Program-made: the position numbers and the translations under genes
Notes under the pieces: generated by a model
Database searches by the model: none
The model's input: the letters and a program-made list of their open reading frames with translations, nothing else
What the model was told of the DNA's origin: nothing
Shown: piece after piece, positions 45,932 to 55,280 of the stretch
Layout of the letters: the number at the start of each line of letters is the position of its first letter
Numbering within the stretch: the first letter of the stretch is position 1
DNA from: Cylindrospermum sp. FACHB-282
GTDB lineage: Bacteria > Cyanobacteriota > Cyanobacteriia > Cyanobacteriales > Nostocaceae
Length of the DNA: 64,000 nucleotides
Direction of reading: 5' to 3'
NCBI RefSeq assembly: GCF_014697195.1
Contig: NZ_JACJRJ010000006.1
Coordinates: 100,152 to 164,151, forward strand

Positions 45932-46579
45932 TTAAACAAACCGAATTACTTCCTCTATCTGCATCAAATGGGAAGTATCTCCCTTTAGTTCTAACAACCA
46001 TTCTGATTCTAGCCGCAGGACTTTTACTAAAGAACATAGAGAAGCTTTAACTTCCGTTTTCGCAATTTCTCCAACTAGCCCCATTGCCGCCCCTAGTACA
46101 GATGCACCATGTGCCACCAATAGAATATCTTCTGGGAAAAATTCCGCAGCCAAGCATCTAGCAGTTTGTCCAGAACGTTCCCGTACTTTTTCCTGAGTTT
46201 CTGGATATTTAGCCGCAATACGCGGAGTGTAACTAGTATCAATTCTCGGAAATAATTCGGCTATTGCTGGAGTTGAAAGTGTTTCTGGTTCTTCTGTCAT
46301 CCAAGCTGGATTTAGCCATTCACTCAAGCCTGTTTCCAGTTGAATAGGCAAATTTAGCACTTCTGCAACTGCGTTTGCAGTTTGTACTGTTCGCAGAAAG
46401 GGAGAAGCAAAAATATGGGCGATTTTTTCTCCTTGCAACCTTTTAGCTAATTGTTGCGCCTGCACCATGCCATCATCAGATAAAGGTGGATCATAGCGTT
46501 TTTCGGCGGTGAGGAACCAATCAGGGTTGACGAAATCGAGGCGGTTGGCGTGTCTTGCAATCCAGACTATTTGACTCAT
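45932..46579 (-). CDS. Histidine phosphatase family protein
   Basis: 215 residues. These enzymes use a phospho-histidine to remove phosphate from sugars or other small molecules. N-terminal IARHANRLDF holds the RH motif (RHG in most members, here RHA), RTVQTANAV follows, and VAHGASV contains the second histidine. The substrate cannot be judged. The gene is followed by glk on the same strand. Confidence 0.9.
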   Translation of the reverse strand: MSQIVWIARHANRLDFVNPDWFLTAEKRYDPPLSDDGMVQAQQLAKRLQGEKIAHIFASPFLRTVQTANAVAEVLNLPIQLETGLSEWLNPAWMTEEPETLSTPAIAELFPRIDTSYTPRIAAKYPETQEKVRERSGQTARCLAAEFFPEDILLVAHGASVLGAAMGLVGEIAKTEVKASLCSLVKVLRLESEWLLELKGDTSHLMQIEEVIRFV

Positions 46580-46780
46580 GGGTTTAAATATTTAGGCGAA
46601 TTGGATTTCGCCGCTAGATGAAGATAAACACCCAAATAAGGGGTGCAAATCTAAATATAGGATAATTTTGTAATATTTTGTAATATTTTACCGAATTTTG
46701 TTTTTTAACGTTCGCGTAGGTGCGGTCGGCATTACCGCTTCAGGCGCAGAGGGCGCAGAGAGAGAAAGAAGAGTGATTCT

Positions 46781-47185
46781 TCAGGTATGAAAATGCTGGA
46801 TATTCAGCATAGGAGAATCGATATTTAAAAGCCAATTTTCATCAATAAATTGCAGATTTTCATCATAAATAAGAACCAATTCACCGATTTTTTGAAAATT
46901 CTTATTTAGCTGAAAAGTTGCATTGTCGGCAGCTATGATAAAAAACTTTAATTGTAGAAAGCGTTCTTTATGAGTAACGCCAACAGAACTACTGACTAAT
47001 TCTGCTTTTAGGCTGCGAGGTAAATTAATAGTTTCATAATATTTATCCTGTTCATCCCAATAACCAGACACTTTATAATCACACTCTTCAAGATGTTCTT
47101 TAACAAGAATATCAGCATCTAGATTTTCTAATATCTCAGTTAAATCTCGCCAAACTTGATGATTTTTTAATTCGAGTTTAGTCAT
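46781..47185 (-). CDS. Hypothetical protein, possible immunity-type gene
   Basis: 134 residues, acidic, starting MTKLELKNHQVWRDLTEILE. Beta-rich second half (QLKFFIIAADNATF, then LVLIYDENLQFID). No motif known to me. It lies about 20 bases behind the interrupted frame at 47204-47506 and is on the same strand, an arrangement like toxin-immunity pairs. Confidence 0.55.
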   Translation of the reverse strand: MTKLELKNHQVWRDLTEILENLDADILVKEHLEECDYKVSGYWDEQDKYYETINLPRSLKAELVSSSVGVTHKERFLQLKFFIIAADNATFQLNKNFQKIGELVLIYDENLQFIDENWLLNIDSPMLNIQHFHT

Positions 47186-47203
47186 ACTTGTTCTGGATTA
47201 ATG

Positions 47204-47506
47204 TTCTGTTACCAAACCAGGAAAGTGTAATACACCATCAACAAATTTTGCATGAAACCTTCTATCGTCACCTTTACCTAACACTTTTGATTTTAAATTT
47301 TAGCCTTCTTCTTGGGAAGTAACAAGCCCAATGTTACCGCGTGGGAGTACTTGGCCTTTTTCAATTGCTTTTAAATGCTTGCCATTTTGATCATACCTTA
47401 TACCTAATTTTATTTGTTCTTCGCTAAATGAAACTAGCAAACCACTAGTTGAAAGATATACAATGTCAGGTTTAATATCTGTCCAATTATTAGGTAAAGC
47501 TTCCAT
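47204..47506 (-). pseudogene. Small gene interrupted by an in-frame stop
   Basis: ATG 47506 opens MEALPNNWTDIKPDIVYLST and runs 68 codons to a TAA at 47300-47302. The same frame continues for another 33 codons with protein-like sequence (KVLGKGDDRRFHAKFVDG and a LHFPGLVTEH end) to a TAA at 47204-47206. A one-base nonsense change would explain this. It sits 26 bases downstream of the last ABC gene. Family unknown. Confidence 0.5.
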
Positions 47507-47532
47507 ACAACTACTAAAGCTTGTTCTGCTAC

Positions 47533-48282
47533 CTAACCCAAATAAGCTTTTTTAATTCGTTCATCACTAATTAATTCTGATGCTGCACCTGTTAAAGTCA
47601 TAGAACCAGCTTCTAAAACATAACCGCGATCAGCAATTTGTAAAGCCAGATTGGCGTTTTGTTCAACTAACAAAATCGTCATGCCAGTAGCACGCAAATT
47701 TTCAATAATTGAGAAGATTTCTAGGACAATTGCCGGGGCTAAACCTAAACTAGGCTCATCTAAAAGTAACAATTTTGGTCTACTCATTAAAGCACGAGCA
47801 ATAGCTAACATTTGTTGTTCACCACCGCTGAGGGTTCCTGCTAGTTGATGCCGTCTTTGTGCTAACCTGGGAAATAGATCAAATTGCTGTTGGATATCTG
47901 CTTTTATCTCTGCCTGGTTAGAGCGAATATAAGCACCTAAGAGTAAGTTATCTAAAATTGTTTGCCTAGCTAATACTCTACGTCCTTCAGGTGAATGAGC
48001 AATCCCAATTTCTACGACTTCATGAGGTTGACGACGGGTGATATTACGTCCATTATAAATAATTGCTCCACTTTGAGGATTTACTAATTTTGAAATGGCG
48101 CGGAGTGTGGTACTTTTGCCAGCACCATTAGCACCGAGTAGGGTGACAACTTCGCCTTTTTGAATCTTTAAATTAATCTTTTTTAGCGCTCGAATGCCAC
48201 CGTAATTAACATCCAAGTCTTGGATATCTAAAATAGTAAAATCTTTGCCATCATCTAAATATCGGCTTTCATCAGCTTTCAT
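47533..48282 (-). CDS. livF: Branched-chain/neutral amino-acid ABC transporter ATPase LivF-like
   Basis: 249 residues. One of the two cytosolic ATPases of a HAAT-type importer. Walker A GANGAGKST (about 49-57), the signature LSGGEQQMLAIARAL, and Walker B LLLLDEPSLGLAP are intact. Its start overlaps the LivG stop by four bases. The symbol follows the family; the true substrate could be neutral amino acids as in the cyanobacterial N-I system. Confidence 0.93.
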   Translation of the reverse strand: MKADESRYLDDGKDFTILDIQDLDVNYGGIRALKKINLKIQKGEVVTLLGANGAGKSTTLRAISKLVNPQSGAIIYNGRNITRRQPHEVVEIGIAHSPEGRRVLARQTILDNLLLGAYIRSNQAEIKADIQQQFDLFPRLAQRRHQLAGTLSGGEQQMLAIARALMSRPKLLLLDEPSLGLAPAIVLEIFSIIENLRATGMTILLVEQNANLALQIADRGYVLEAGSMTLTGAASELISDERIKKAYLG

Positions 48283-49073
48283 GATTCATTTCCCAAATAA
48301 GCTTCAATTACAGCCGGGTTATTTCTGACTACAGATGGTTCACCCAAAGCAATCAATTGTCCAAAATCTAGAACAGCGATGCGATCGCACAATCCCATTA
48401 CCAAGGGTACATGATGCTCAATCAGGATAATTGTTAAATTGAAGCGATCGCGCAATTCGCGGATAAACTGACTCAGTTGCTGCTTTTCGCTGGGGTTCAT
48501 TCCCGCTGCGGGTTCGTCGAGAAGCAAGATTTGCGGCTGTAAAGCCAGTGCGCGGGCGATTTCTAAGCGACGTTGATCACCATAGGCTAGGTTTCTTGCT
48601 TTTTCGTCAGTGCGATCGCTTAAGCCAATCAACTCCAATAACTCTATAGCTTTCCGCCTACTTTTGTATTCTTCCCTGGCAGCTCGCGGCAAACCCAGAA
48701 CTCCCGCTATTATACCACTTTTTATATGTAAATGTTGAGCAATAATTACATTATCTAATGCCGATAATTCCCCAAACAGGCGAATATTTTGAAAAGTGCG
48801 AGCTATACCTAAACCAGCAATTTGATGGGGGCGTAATTGCGAAATTTCAGCACCTTGATACAGCAATTCTCCGCTAGAAGGGGCAATTAAAGCTGTAATC
48901 AAATTAAACAGTGTGGTTTTGCCAGCACCATTCGGGCCAATCAAGCCAAAAATCTCATCTTTATTAACTGCAAAAGATACATTATTTACCGCCACTAAAC
49001 CCCCAAACCGGCGAGTCAAAGCTTTTGCTTCTAAGATAATACTGTTATCAACTACTGGAATACTGTAAGACAT
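48279..49073 (-). CDS. livG: Branched-chain/neutral amino-acid ABC transporter ATPase LivG-like
   Basis: 264 residues. Walker A GPNGAGKTT, signature YGDQRRLEIARALA (LSGGQ replaced by LAYGDQ as in LivG), Walker B LLLDEPAAGMNP. Overlaps LivF by four bases and follows the extra secreted-protein gene by three bases, so the operon is tightly packed. Confidence 0.93.
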   Translation of the reverse strand: MSYSIPVVDNSIILEAKALTRRFGGLVAVNNVSFAVNKDEIFGLIGPNGAGKTTLFNLITALIAPSSGELLYQGAEISQLRPHQIAGLGIARTFQNIRLFGELSALDNVIIAQHLHIKSGIIAGVLGLPRAAREEYKSRRKAIELLELIGLSDRTDEKARNLAYGDQRRLEIARALALQPQILLLDEPAAGMNPSEKQQLSQFIRELRDRFNLTIILIEHHVPLVMGLCDRIAVLDFGQLIALGEPSVVRNNPAVIEAYLGNES

Positions 49074-49076
49074 TGT

Positions 49077-49580
49077 TTAGCGCAATATTAATTCACAAGG
49101 TGTAGGTAGTTCATTAACCAACCAATTTCCAACCCGGAACTTTGGGTTATCAACTCCTGTTTTGACGAGAATAATTTTTGCTGATTGTGGACAATCCCAA
49201 GTTTGAGCTTCTGGTGTTGCTGAGTAAAGATATTCATAAAGTTTCACTTCAAAAGCATATCTATTATTTGCTATTTTTCTCCCGGACTTAATCTCAAAAG
49301 CTGCATGACTAGGGCTAGATGTTCCCGAAATATAATTAACCAATTCGTCATTAGATACTTTCTTTTTAACTTCTGGTGACAAAAGCGCAATTCCTGCTTC
49401 TACACTTCTATTTTTCCAAGCAGATAAGAATTTATCAGCCGTAAATAATGCCCTGACATAATCAGCATTAATTGAAGTAGTTGATATTGGTGTAACTGGC
49501 TGGGCTTGAGTTGTAGTGCAGAAAAAAATCACAGCAATCAAAGCTATAAATAAGGAGGAAATTTTTTGGCGTTTTTTCAT
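49077..49580 (-). CDS. Secreted small protein inserted in the amino-acid transport operon
   Basis: 167 residues with a signal peptide (MKKRQKISSLFIALIAVIFF, cleavage near TQAQ). The mature part (about 30-167) has an NTF2-like or related alpha-beta pattern with AFEIKSGRKIANNRYAF and ends in a Cys-containing segment. Two cysteines near the C-terminus could bond. It lies between livM (six-base gap) and livG (three-base gap), which is unusual for such operons. It may help binding-protein function; this is inference. Confidence 0.75.
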   Translation of the reverse strand: MKKRQKISSLFIALIAVIFFCTTTQAQPVTPISTTSINADYVRALFTADKFLSAWKNRSVEAGIALLSPEVKKKVSNDELVNYISGTSSPSHAAFEIKSGRKIANNRYAFEVKLYEYLYSATPEAQTWDCPQSAKIILVKTGVDNPKFRVGNWLVNELPTPCELILR

Positions 49581-49586
49581 CTTTGC

Positions 49587-50513
49587 CTATTTATCAATTT
49601 TGCGTCGTCTTTTAAAGATATCAGGAGTCACTAGCCCTTGGGGAAAAAAGATTGTGCCGATGACAATCAGCAAACCAAAAATAATTAATCTCCCATCTCG
49701 GAGAAATTGCGCTAACCAATTGGGTAAACCTCCGGTGTCTGCTAAATTCCTTAAAATTTCTGGCAAAGCTGTAAACACCATGCCACCTAACACCGAACCC
49801 AAAAAAGTCCTTGAACCACCAATTAACACAAAGGTTAGATAAATAATGCTAGCATCAAAAGTACCTTGACGCGCATTCCAAGTATTGAGAAAATGGGCAC
49901 TAATAGCACCGATAACTCCCGCGAGAACTGCCCCCAAGCTGAAAGCTAAAACTTTGTAATAGGTGGGATCTATTCCCATTGCTCCTGCTGCTAGTTCATC
50001 TTCACGAATGGCTGTAAATGCCCTACCTACCCGAATCCGTTCTAAACGGTAAAGTAGCACCATAGTAATTATTAATAATGGCAGGGCAATCCACAAATAT
50101 TCAATTGGGTTTTGGAAGGGTTGGGGAATGCCAAAAATGCCGACAGCACCGCCAGTAATATCCAGATTGAGAGAAAAAACGCGCAAAACTTCGACAAAAG
50201 CAATAGTGGCGATCGCTAAATAAATTCCCCGCAATCTTAACGCCGGAATTCCTACCGCCACACCTAACAAACCAGCAGCTAAACCAGCAATTACCATCTC
50301 TAATAACAGGATGTAAATGGGGAATGAACTACTGCTAAATGTAAAAACTTTTGTAGAGAGAATTGCCGCAATGTAACCACCTAAAGCATAAAATCCAGGA
50401 CTAGCTAAAGACAATTGCCCCGTCATCAGAGGTAAGTACAATGATAATCCTAGCAACGCCCCCAATACCATAGAGACAATTAGAGAACCGTAAGTAGAAA
50501 AAAAATCAGTCAT
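49587..50513 (-). CDS. livM: Branched-chain/neutral amino-acid ABC permease LivM-like
   Basis: 308 residues with about eight helices. The LivM-type cytosolic loop is seen: RLERIRVGRAFTAIREDELAAGAMGID, which contains the EAA-like ATPase contact (about 168-195). N-terminal PLMTGQLSLASPGFYALGGY is also typical. Probably works with LivH as a heterodimeric pore. Confidence 0.93.
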   Translation of the reverse strand: MTDFFSTYGSLIVSMVLGALLGLSLYLPLMTGQLSLASPGFYALGGYIAAILSTKVFTFSSSSFPIYILLLEMVIAGLAAGLLGVAVGIPALRLRGIYLAIATIAFVEVLRVFSLNLDITGGAVGIFGIPQPFQNPIEYLWIALPLLIITMVLLYRLERIRVGRAFTAIREDELAAGAMGIDPTYYKVLAFSLGAVLAGVIGAISAHFLNTWNARQGTFDASIIYLTFVLIGGSRTFLGSVLGGMVFTALPEILRNLADTGGLPNWLAQFLRDGRLIIFGLLIVIGTIFFPQGLVTPDIFKRRRKIDK

Positions 50514-50570
50514 GGAGATATTTACAACTTAAAATTTAGGATTCTGGATTAATCCAAAACCCTAAATAAA

Positions 50571-51521
50571 CTACACCTTCTGAATAAACCGACGTCCTAG
50601 TAAACCTTGGGGTCTTACTAACAGCATAATAAATAGGATGCCAAAAGCCACAGCATCTTTATAGCCAGAGTAATCAGCAGGGACAAATGCCTCTACCAAT
50701 CCAATAAGTAAGCCACCCAAGACTGCACCAGGAATACTACCTAAACCACCCAAAACAATTACCGCTAAACCCCGTAATCCAAAAGCAATGCCGAAATATG
50801 GGCCAGCAATGCTAACACTAGAAGCCACCAAAGTTCCTGCCATTCCTGCCAAGAAACTGCTGATAAAGAATGTCAAGATAATAAAGCGATCTGTATTAAT
50901 TCCTAACAAACTCGCAGTCACTGGATCTTCTGCGATCGCTTGCATCGCCTTACCATATTTAGTACGATTAATAAAATAGGTGAGAACAGAAACAATCACC
51001 ACCGAAACAGCAAAAATCACCACCTGGACGCTACGAATAGGAATTGGATGATCGATGCTGCCAAAGTTAATCGCTGGGGGCAAATTTCCGTAAGTATTAG
51101 CGGGGAAAGTGTAACTTTCTGCCCCTACTAAATACTGGATTAAGTTGACAATTACCACCGCTACACCCAAGCTAGAAACAACCGTCAGCAAGGGGTCAGA
51201 TCCTTGACGACGCAGAGGTTGAAAGGCGATGCGTTCCATAGCTACCCCCACCAATCCCGCCAAGGAACTTCCTAAAATTAAGGATATAGCATAAGGTAAT
51301 TGTAGCGGCAAAGCTGCATTAGCTAATAAACCGTTAAATCCAAAAGTCCCACCCATGAGTGTGTATGTGAAATATGCACCCAGAGTAAAAATTGCCCCAT
51401 GGGCTAAATTAATGATACCCAAAATGGAGTAAACCAGGGTATATCCCAAGGCAAAAATTGCGTAAACACTGCCAATGGATAACCCATTTAACAATTGTTG
51501 CACAAACAAATTTATATCCAT
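50571..51521 (-). CDS. livH: Branched-chain/neutral amino-acid ABC permease LivH-like
   Basis: 316 residues from ATG 51521 (MDINLFVQQLLNGL; a TTG six bases upstream is possible). Eight helices with the family motifs GSVYAIFALGYTLVYSILGI and GKAMQAIAEDPVTASLLGI (EAA-type loop). The stop of the livK gene lies seven bases upstream of the ATG. The 57-base gap to livM shows nothing notable. Confidence 0.93.
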   Translation of the reverse strand: MDINLFVQQLLNGLSIGSVYAIFALGYTLVYSILGIINLAHGAIFTLGAYFTYTLMGGTFGFNGLLANAALPLQLPYAISLILGSSLAGLVGVAMERIAFQPLRRQGSDPLLTVVSSLGVAVVIVNLIQYLVGAESYTFPANTYGNLPPAINFGSIDHPIPIRSVQVVIFAVSVVIVSVLTYFINRTKYGKAMQAIAEDPVTASLLGINTDRFIILTFFISSFLAGMAGTLVASSVSIAGPYFGIAFGLRGLAVIVLGGLGSIPGAVLGGLLIGLVEAFVPADYSGYKDAVAFGILFIMLLVRPQGLLGRRFIQKV

Positions 51522-51528
51522 GTACAAC

Positions 51529-52761
51529 CTATTTTACAAATGAGAATTTTCCTTTGTTGCCGTCTTTATCCATCTTGATTTGGGCGACATAGAAATCTTT
51601 TTGAATCACTTCACCTATGGGGGTAAAAGCAATTTCACCCAAGGGGGTGTTGTATTTTCCAGCTAGGATTTGCCTATTCAATTCTGTTCGCAATTGTGGT
51701 AGAGCTAATTTGTTAATTTTGCTCTTTTTATCTAAAGCTTGGAGAGCATCTACATACACCTGCACTGCGGCAAAAGCTTGGGCACTAAATTGGGGCGGTT
51801 CTTTTTTGTATTGGTCAACATAAGCTTTGCGAAATACGTTGTTAATCTCACCAGGATGCTCTGGACTGTAAGCTTGAGCAATCAATACACCATCGCAAAG
51901 TGCTTTACATACTGGAAATATATTTGAGGTATTCATGCCATTTCCGCCAACAATTGAGCCTTTATAACCTAGCTCCCGCAGTTGTCGCACCAAGTTACCG
52001 CCATCCGCAGCTAAACCAGAAATAATGATTAAATCTGGTTTGAGGTTAATTGTATTAGTAGCTTGGCTTTGAAAATCTGTGTCACTGGTTTGGAACTTTT
52101 GCACTGTTAGCAATTCCAGCCCTTGATCTTTAACTGTTTTCTGGAAAATCTCTGTTTCTGACTTACTAAAGGCATCATTTTGGGCGTAGAGAACGGCAAC
52201 TTTTTTAATTTGAGGATTTTGCTTAAGTGCAGCTTTGACTGAATTAGGAGCGACAATCGAAACTGGTGCAGATACGCGAGCCACATAATCACCAATTTCG
52301 GGAATTTTATTCGCAGTATTAGATGCACCAATAACTGGTACTTTAGCACGTTCAGCCACAGGGTCAGCACTAAAAGCTTGCTGTGATAAAGTTGGGCCGA
52401 CAATGCCAATAACTTTATCTTTATTGATTAAAGTTTGAAAAGCATTAATTGCTCCGGCTTCATCACCGCTAGTGTCTTGAAATACCAATTTAATGGGAGT
52501 GCCGTTGATCCCACCTTGATCATTAAAATACTTTTCGGCAATTTTGGCTCCAGCAACTTGCTCTTGACCGAGTAATGCCACATTGCTAGTCTGTGCAAAA
52601 GCAATACCGATGGGGATAGTAGCAGATGTACCCGTTGTCCCTGGAGTGTTGTTTGGGCTATTATTTACAGAATTATTGCTCCTGTTAGCGTCACCGCAAG
52701 CTGTCAGCAGAATGGTACAAGTGGCTAAGAATGTAGTTGTCAACGCAGCAGGGTTTCTCAT
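51529..52761 (-). CDS. livK: Branched-chain/neutral amino-acid binding lipoprotein LivK-like
   Basis: 410 residues. A lipobox TACGD (about residues 18-22) anchors the protein outside the membrane. The mature chain has an Asn/Thr-rich linker and a periplasmic binding fold with AGAINAFQTLINKDKVIGIV, VGPTLSQQAF, and NGMNTSNIFPVCKALCDG. The first gene of the leftward operon; the promoter should lie at 52762-53000. The ligand is not predictable from the sequence. Confidence 0.93.
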   Translation of the reverse strand: MRNPAALTTTFLATCTILLTACGDANRSNNSVNNSPNNTPGTTGTSATIPIGIAFAQTSNVALLGQEQVAGAKIAEKYFNDQGGINGTPIKLVFQDTSGDEAGAINAFQTLINKDKVIGIVGPTLSQQAFSADPVAERAKVPVIGASNTANKIPEIGDYVARVSAPVSIVAPNSVKAALKQNPQIKKVAVLYAQNDAFSKSETEIFQKTVKDQGLELLTVQKFQTSDTDFQSQATNTINLKPDLIIISGLAADGGNLVRQLRELGYKGSIVGGNGMNTSNIFPVCKALCDGVLIAQAYSPEHPGEINNVFRKAYVDQYKKEPPQFSAQAFAAVQVYVDALQALDKKSKINKLALPQLRTELNRQILAGKYNTPLGEIAFTPIGEVIQKDFYVAQIKMDKDGNKGKFSFVK

Positions 52762-53001
52762 GGATCAATGATCATCTATCTAGGGAATCATTTTTATTTG
52801 ACCATGCAAAGGCAACGCTGCCTATTAGATTTCAAGATAGTTAAATAATTGCAGTGTCTGTGCTGCTGTCTAGGGGAGGAAATAATGAGGCTTTTTCTCT
52901 CTCGATTCCTCTATCTATAGGTGCTTTTTTGGCGGCGAGTTACTGGATAAGCTTGTTTCGGTGCTCATTGGGAAATCCCATCTACCCACTAGGTTAAAAA
53001 C

Positions 53002-53403
53002 ATGGCTGACATAATTGATACCGCTGTTAATGCAGGCTCTTTCAATACTCTAATTGCTGCAATCCAAGCGGCTAATTTGGAAGATACTCTCAAAAGTGAG
53101 GGCCCGTTCACTGTATTTGCACCTACTGACGCAGCGTTTGCTAAACTGCCACAAGGTACGGTAGATGCATTGCTTCAAGATATTCCCAGGCTTCAGAGAA
53201 TTCTGACTTATCATGTCGTTGCCGGCAGGGTGCTGTCATCTGATGTTGTTAAGCTGAATTCAGCTCACACCATTGAAGGTTCAGATGTGAGCATTGACGC
53301 TTCTCAAGGTGTGAAGGTAAATGATGCCAATGTTACCCAACCAGATATTAATGCTGATAACGGTGTTATTCACGTCATTGATACAGTGTTGATTCCTGCA
53401 TAA
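53002..53403 (+). CDS. Fasciclin domain protein
   Basis: 133 residues, a single FAS1 domain with H1 ([21 protein letters not shown]) and H2 ([12 protein letters not shown]) motifs intact. No signal peptide is seen, so the export route is unclear. FAS1 domains mediate adhesion or matrix contacts. ATG 53002. A hairpin at 53535-53559 lies beyond the gene. Confidence 0.95.
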   Translation: MADIIDTAVNAGSFNTLIAAIQAANLEDTLKSEGPFTVFAPTDAAFAKLPQGTVDALLQDIPRLQRILTYHVVAGRVLSSDVVKLNSAHTIEGSDVSIDASQGVKVNDANVTQPDINADNGVIHVIDTVLIPA

Positions 53404-53534
53404 GCAAAGACGGAGATAGGGAAAACTCGTAATGTTGTATCTCTGTTGGTGAACGGCTGAATAATGCTGCCTGGAATGAATTCAGACATTACAGCAGTTT
53501 GCACTTGTATGTAATACAAACTAACTTTTGTTCT

Positions 53535-53559
53535 ACCCCTCTTCTTCAAGGAGAGGGGT
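53535..53559. terminator. Possible bidirectional terminator hairpin
   Basis: ACCCCTCT (53535-53542) pairs with AGAGGGGT (53552-53559), loop nine bases, between convergent genes; no U tract follows on either side. Weak support. Confidence 0.4.
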
Positions 53560-53568
53560 CTAGTAGTT

Positions 53569-54762
53569 TCACAAGATTTTCCGGAAGCGTTCCATGAAGC
53601 AGCGGTCAATTGCGTCTTTGTAGTGCCACAATAGTTTGTGAGGTGGTAATGTAAAAGTGCCTCTGGTGGCGATAGCTCTTCTATCTCCTGTACCGATTAA
53701 ACTCAGATATTGTCTCTGCGGTTGATAGGGTTTGAGAGATTTACCCAATAAAAGCCGCTGCAAGTTCTCAAACAATGGCTTACCTTGCTTGACAGCAAAC
53801 ACTCCAGCTTTTGGTAGGGGATGATTAACCATTGTCGCAATGTCACCAGCAGCAAAGATATTGGGGTGAGTTAGCGATCGCAATGTGTCCTCTACCAGAA
53901 TAAAGCCTTCTGCATCAGTTCCCAGTCCCGCGGCTTTTAACCACCCCGGTGCTGATGCTTGCGTTACCCAAAAAATTTGATCACAATCTACCGTCAACCC
54001 AGATTCACATTTAAGCGCCAAGATTTCTCTAGTACCTCTGGGTATTATCGGTGCAATTTGACAAACGGCTTCCCCCAAATGCAGCTTAATACCTTTGCGA
54101 GTTAAAACTTGCTGCATGAGACGCCGTACCGATTGATCATAACTTGGCATCAATTCCCCAGTCCGCTGAAATAAGTGAATTTCTAGATTTGTAGTTGGTT
54201 GTTGATGTTGATGTAAAATTTGCTGCAAATTAGCCATCATTGCTAGGGATAACTCTACACCCCCAGCACCTCCACCCACAATTGCAATGCTAATTGCTGC
54301 TTGGGGATTGGTCGCCACATCTTCCACCAATTGATACCAGTGTTCTAGTAGTTGTGAAACTGGTTTAGCGGCGATCGCATATTCTGCTGCACCTGATACA
54401 GAAATTTTCTCAGGTATGCTGCCAATATCAATGGATAGAAAATCAAAATCTACCACAAGTCCGTTAGCACAAAGCACTTGATTATTTTCCAAGTCCAAAC
54501 CAACCACTTGGTCAATATATAACTCTGCTTGAGCAAATTTAGCTAAGTTTCGCAAGTCAATATGACATTCTTCGTAGCTATAAAATCCGGCAATGTGTCC
54601 TGGTAGCATTCCAGAATAGGGTGTAACTGGAGCTACTGTAATTAATGTCAAACGTACTCCAGATAATGGTTTCACGCCAAACATTTTTAGGACAATGGCA
54701 TGGCTATGACCACCACCAATTAGCACTAGGTCTTTAACTTTTGAGTGGAAATTTTGCTGCAT
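53569..54762 (-). CDS. NDH-2-like FAD oxidoreductase, half of a SelD-fusion family
   Basis: 397 residues. Two Rossmann folds are seen: LVLIGGGHSHAIVLKMFG at the start (FAD) and IAIVGGGAGGVELSLAMMAN near 165 (NAD(P)H), plus the FAD motif FAAGDIATM near 312. The sequence resembles the N-terminal part of a cyanobacterial protein in which this module is joined to SelD (selenide, water dikinase). Here the chain ends after KDAIDRCFMERFRKIL, just where SelD would start, and no SelD sequence follows. It may be a natural stand-alone version. Electron donor and acceptor are unknown. Confidence 0.8.
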   Translation of the reverse strand: MQQNFHSKVKDLVLIGGGHSHAIVLKMFGVKPLSGVRLTLITVAPVTPYSGMLPGHIAGFYSYEECHIDLRNLAKFAQAELYIDQVVGLDLENNQVLCANGLVVDFDFLSIDIGSIPEKISVSGAAEYAIAAKPVSQLLEHWYQLVEDVATNPQAAISIAIVGGGAGGVELSLAMMANLQQILHQHQQPTTNLEIHLFQRTGELMPSYDQSVRRLMQQVLTRKGIKLHLGEAVCQIAPIIPRGTREILALKCESGLTVDCDQIFWVTQASAPGWLKAAGLGTDAEGFILVEDTLRSLTHPNIFAAGDIATMVNHPLPKAGVFAVKQGKPLFENLQRLLLGKSLKPYQPQRQYLSLIGTGDRRAIATRGTFTLPPHKLLWHYKDAIDRCFMERFRKIL

Positions 54763-55280
54763 TTGGAGACTTAGGCAAATACTTATATTGGATCAGCTAC
54801 CAGGACTGATCACAATATAGTTTAGTTAGTTTCATTCAGTTTTCTAAAACCCCCTCAAAGCCCCTTTTTATAGGGAGCTATTTTCTTCATTTACCCTCTT
54901 ATAAAGGGTTTAACCCAGGTGTGTATCTGACCTCAACTACATTGAAACTAATCTAATCTAATACTTTCCAGGGATTGTATTAAAAATACTAATATGTAAT
55001 CTTCAATACATTTAGAATTGAAATTATTGAAAATGCGCCTTCAGTTCCTGTTTACAGCATAGATATTCTAAGTAACTGGTAGAGATTTTTCATGATTAAA
55101 TATAAATAAATATCATGATAGGCATCAATAGACTGTGAAGAATAAAGAATGATCAATATAACTCAAGTATGATGCTCATAGGGAGAATATATGCTTATTT
55201 ATATTTATCTAGTCAATAGTTATATTTCTTGAGCCGCGATAGAGATCATGGTTATATTTACTACCATTCCTGGCTTTTAG
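54763..55280. other. Intergenic region before the pentapeptide genes
   Basis: 518 AT-rich bases, with no gene on either strand. Both the leftward oxidoreductase promoter and the rightward pentapeptide promoter must be here. No palindrome of note. Confidence 0.5.
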
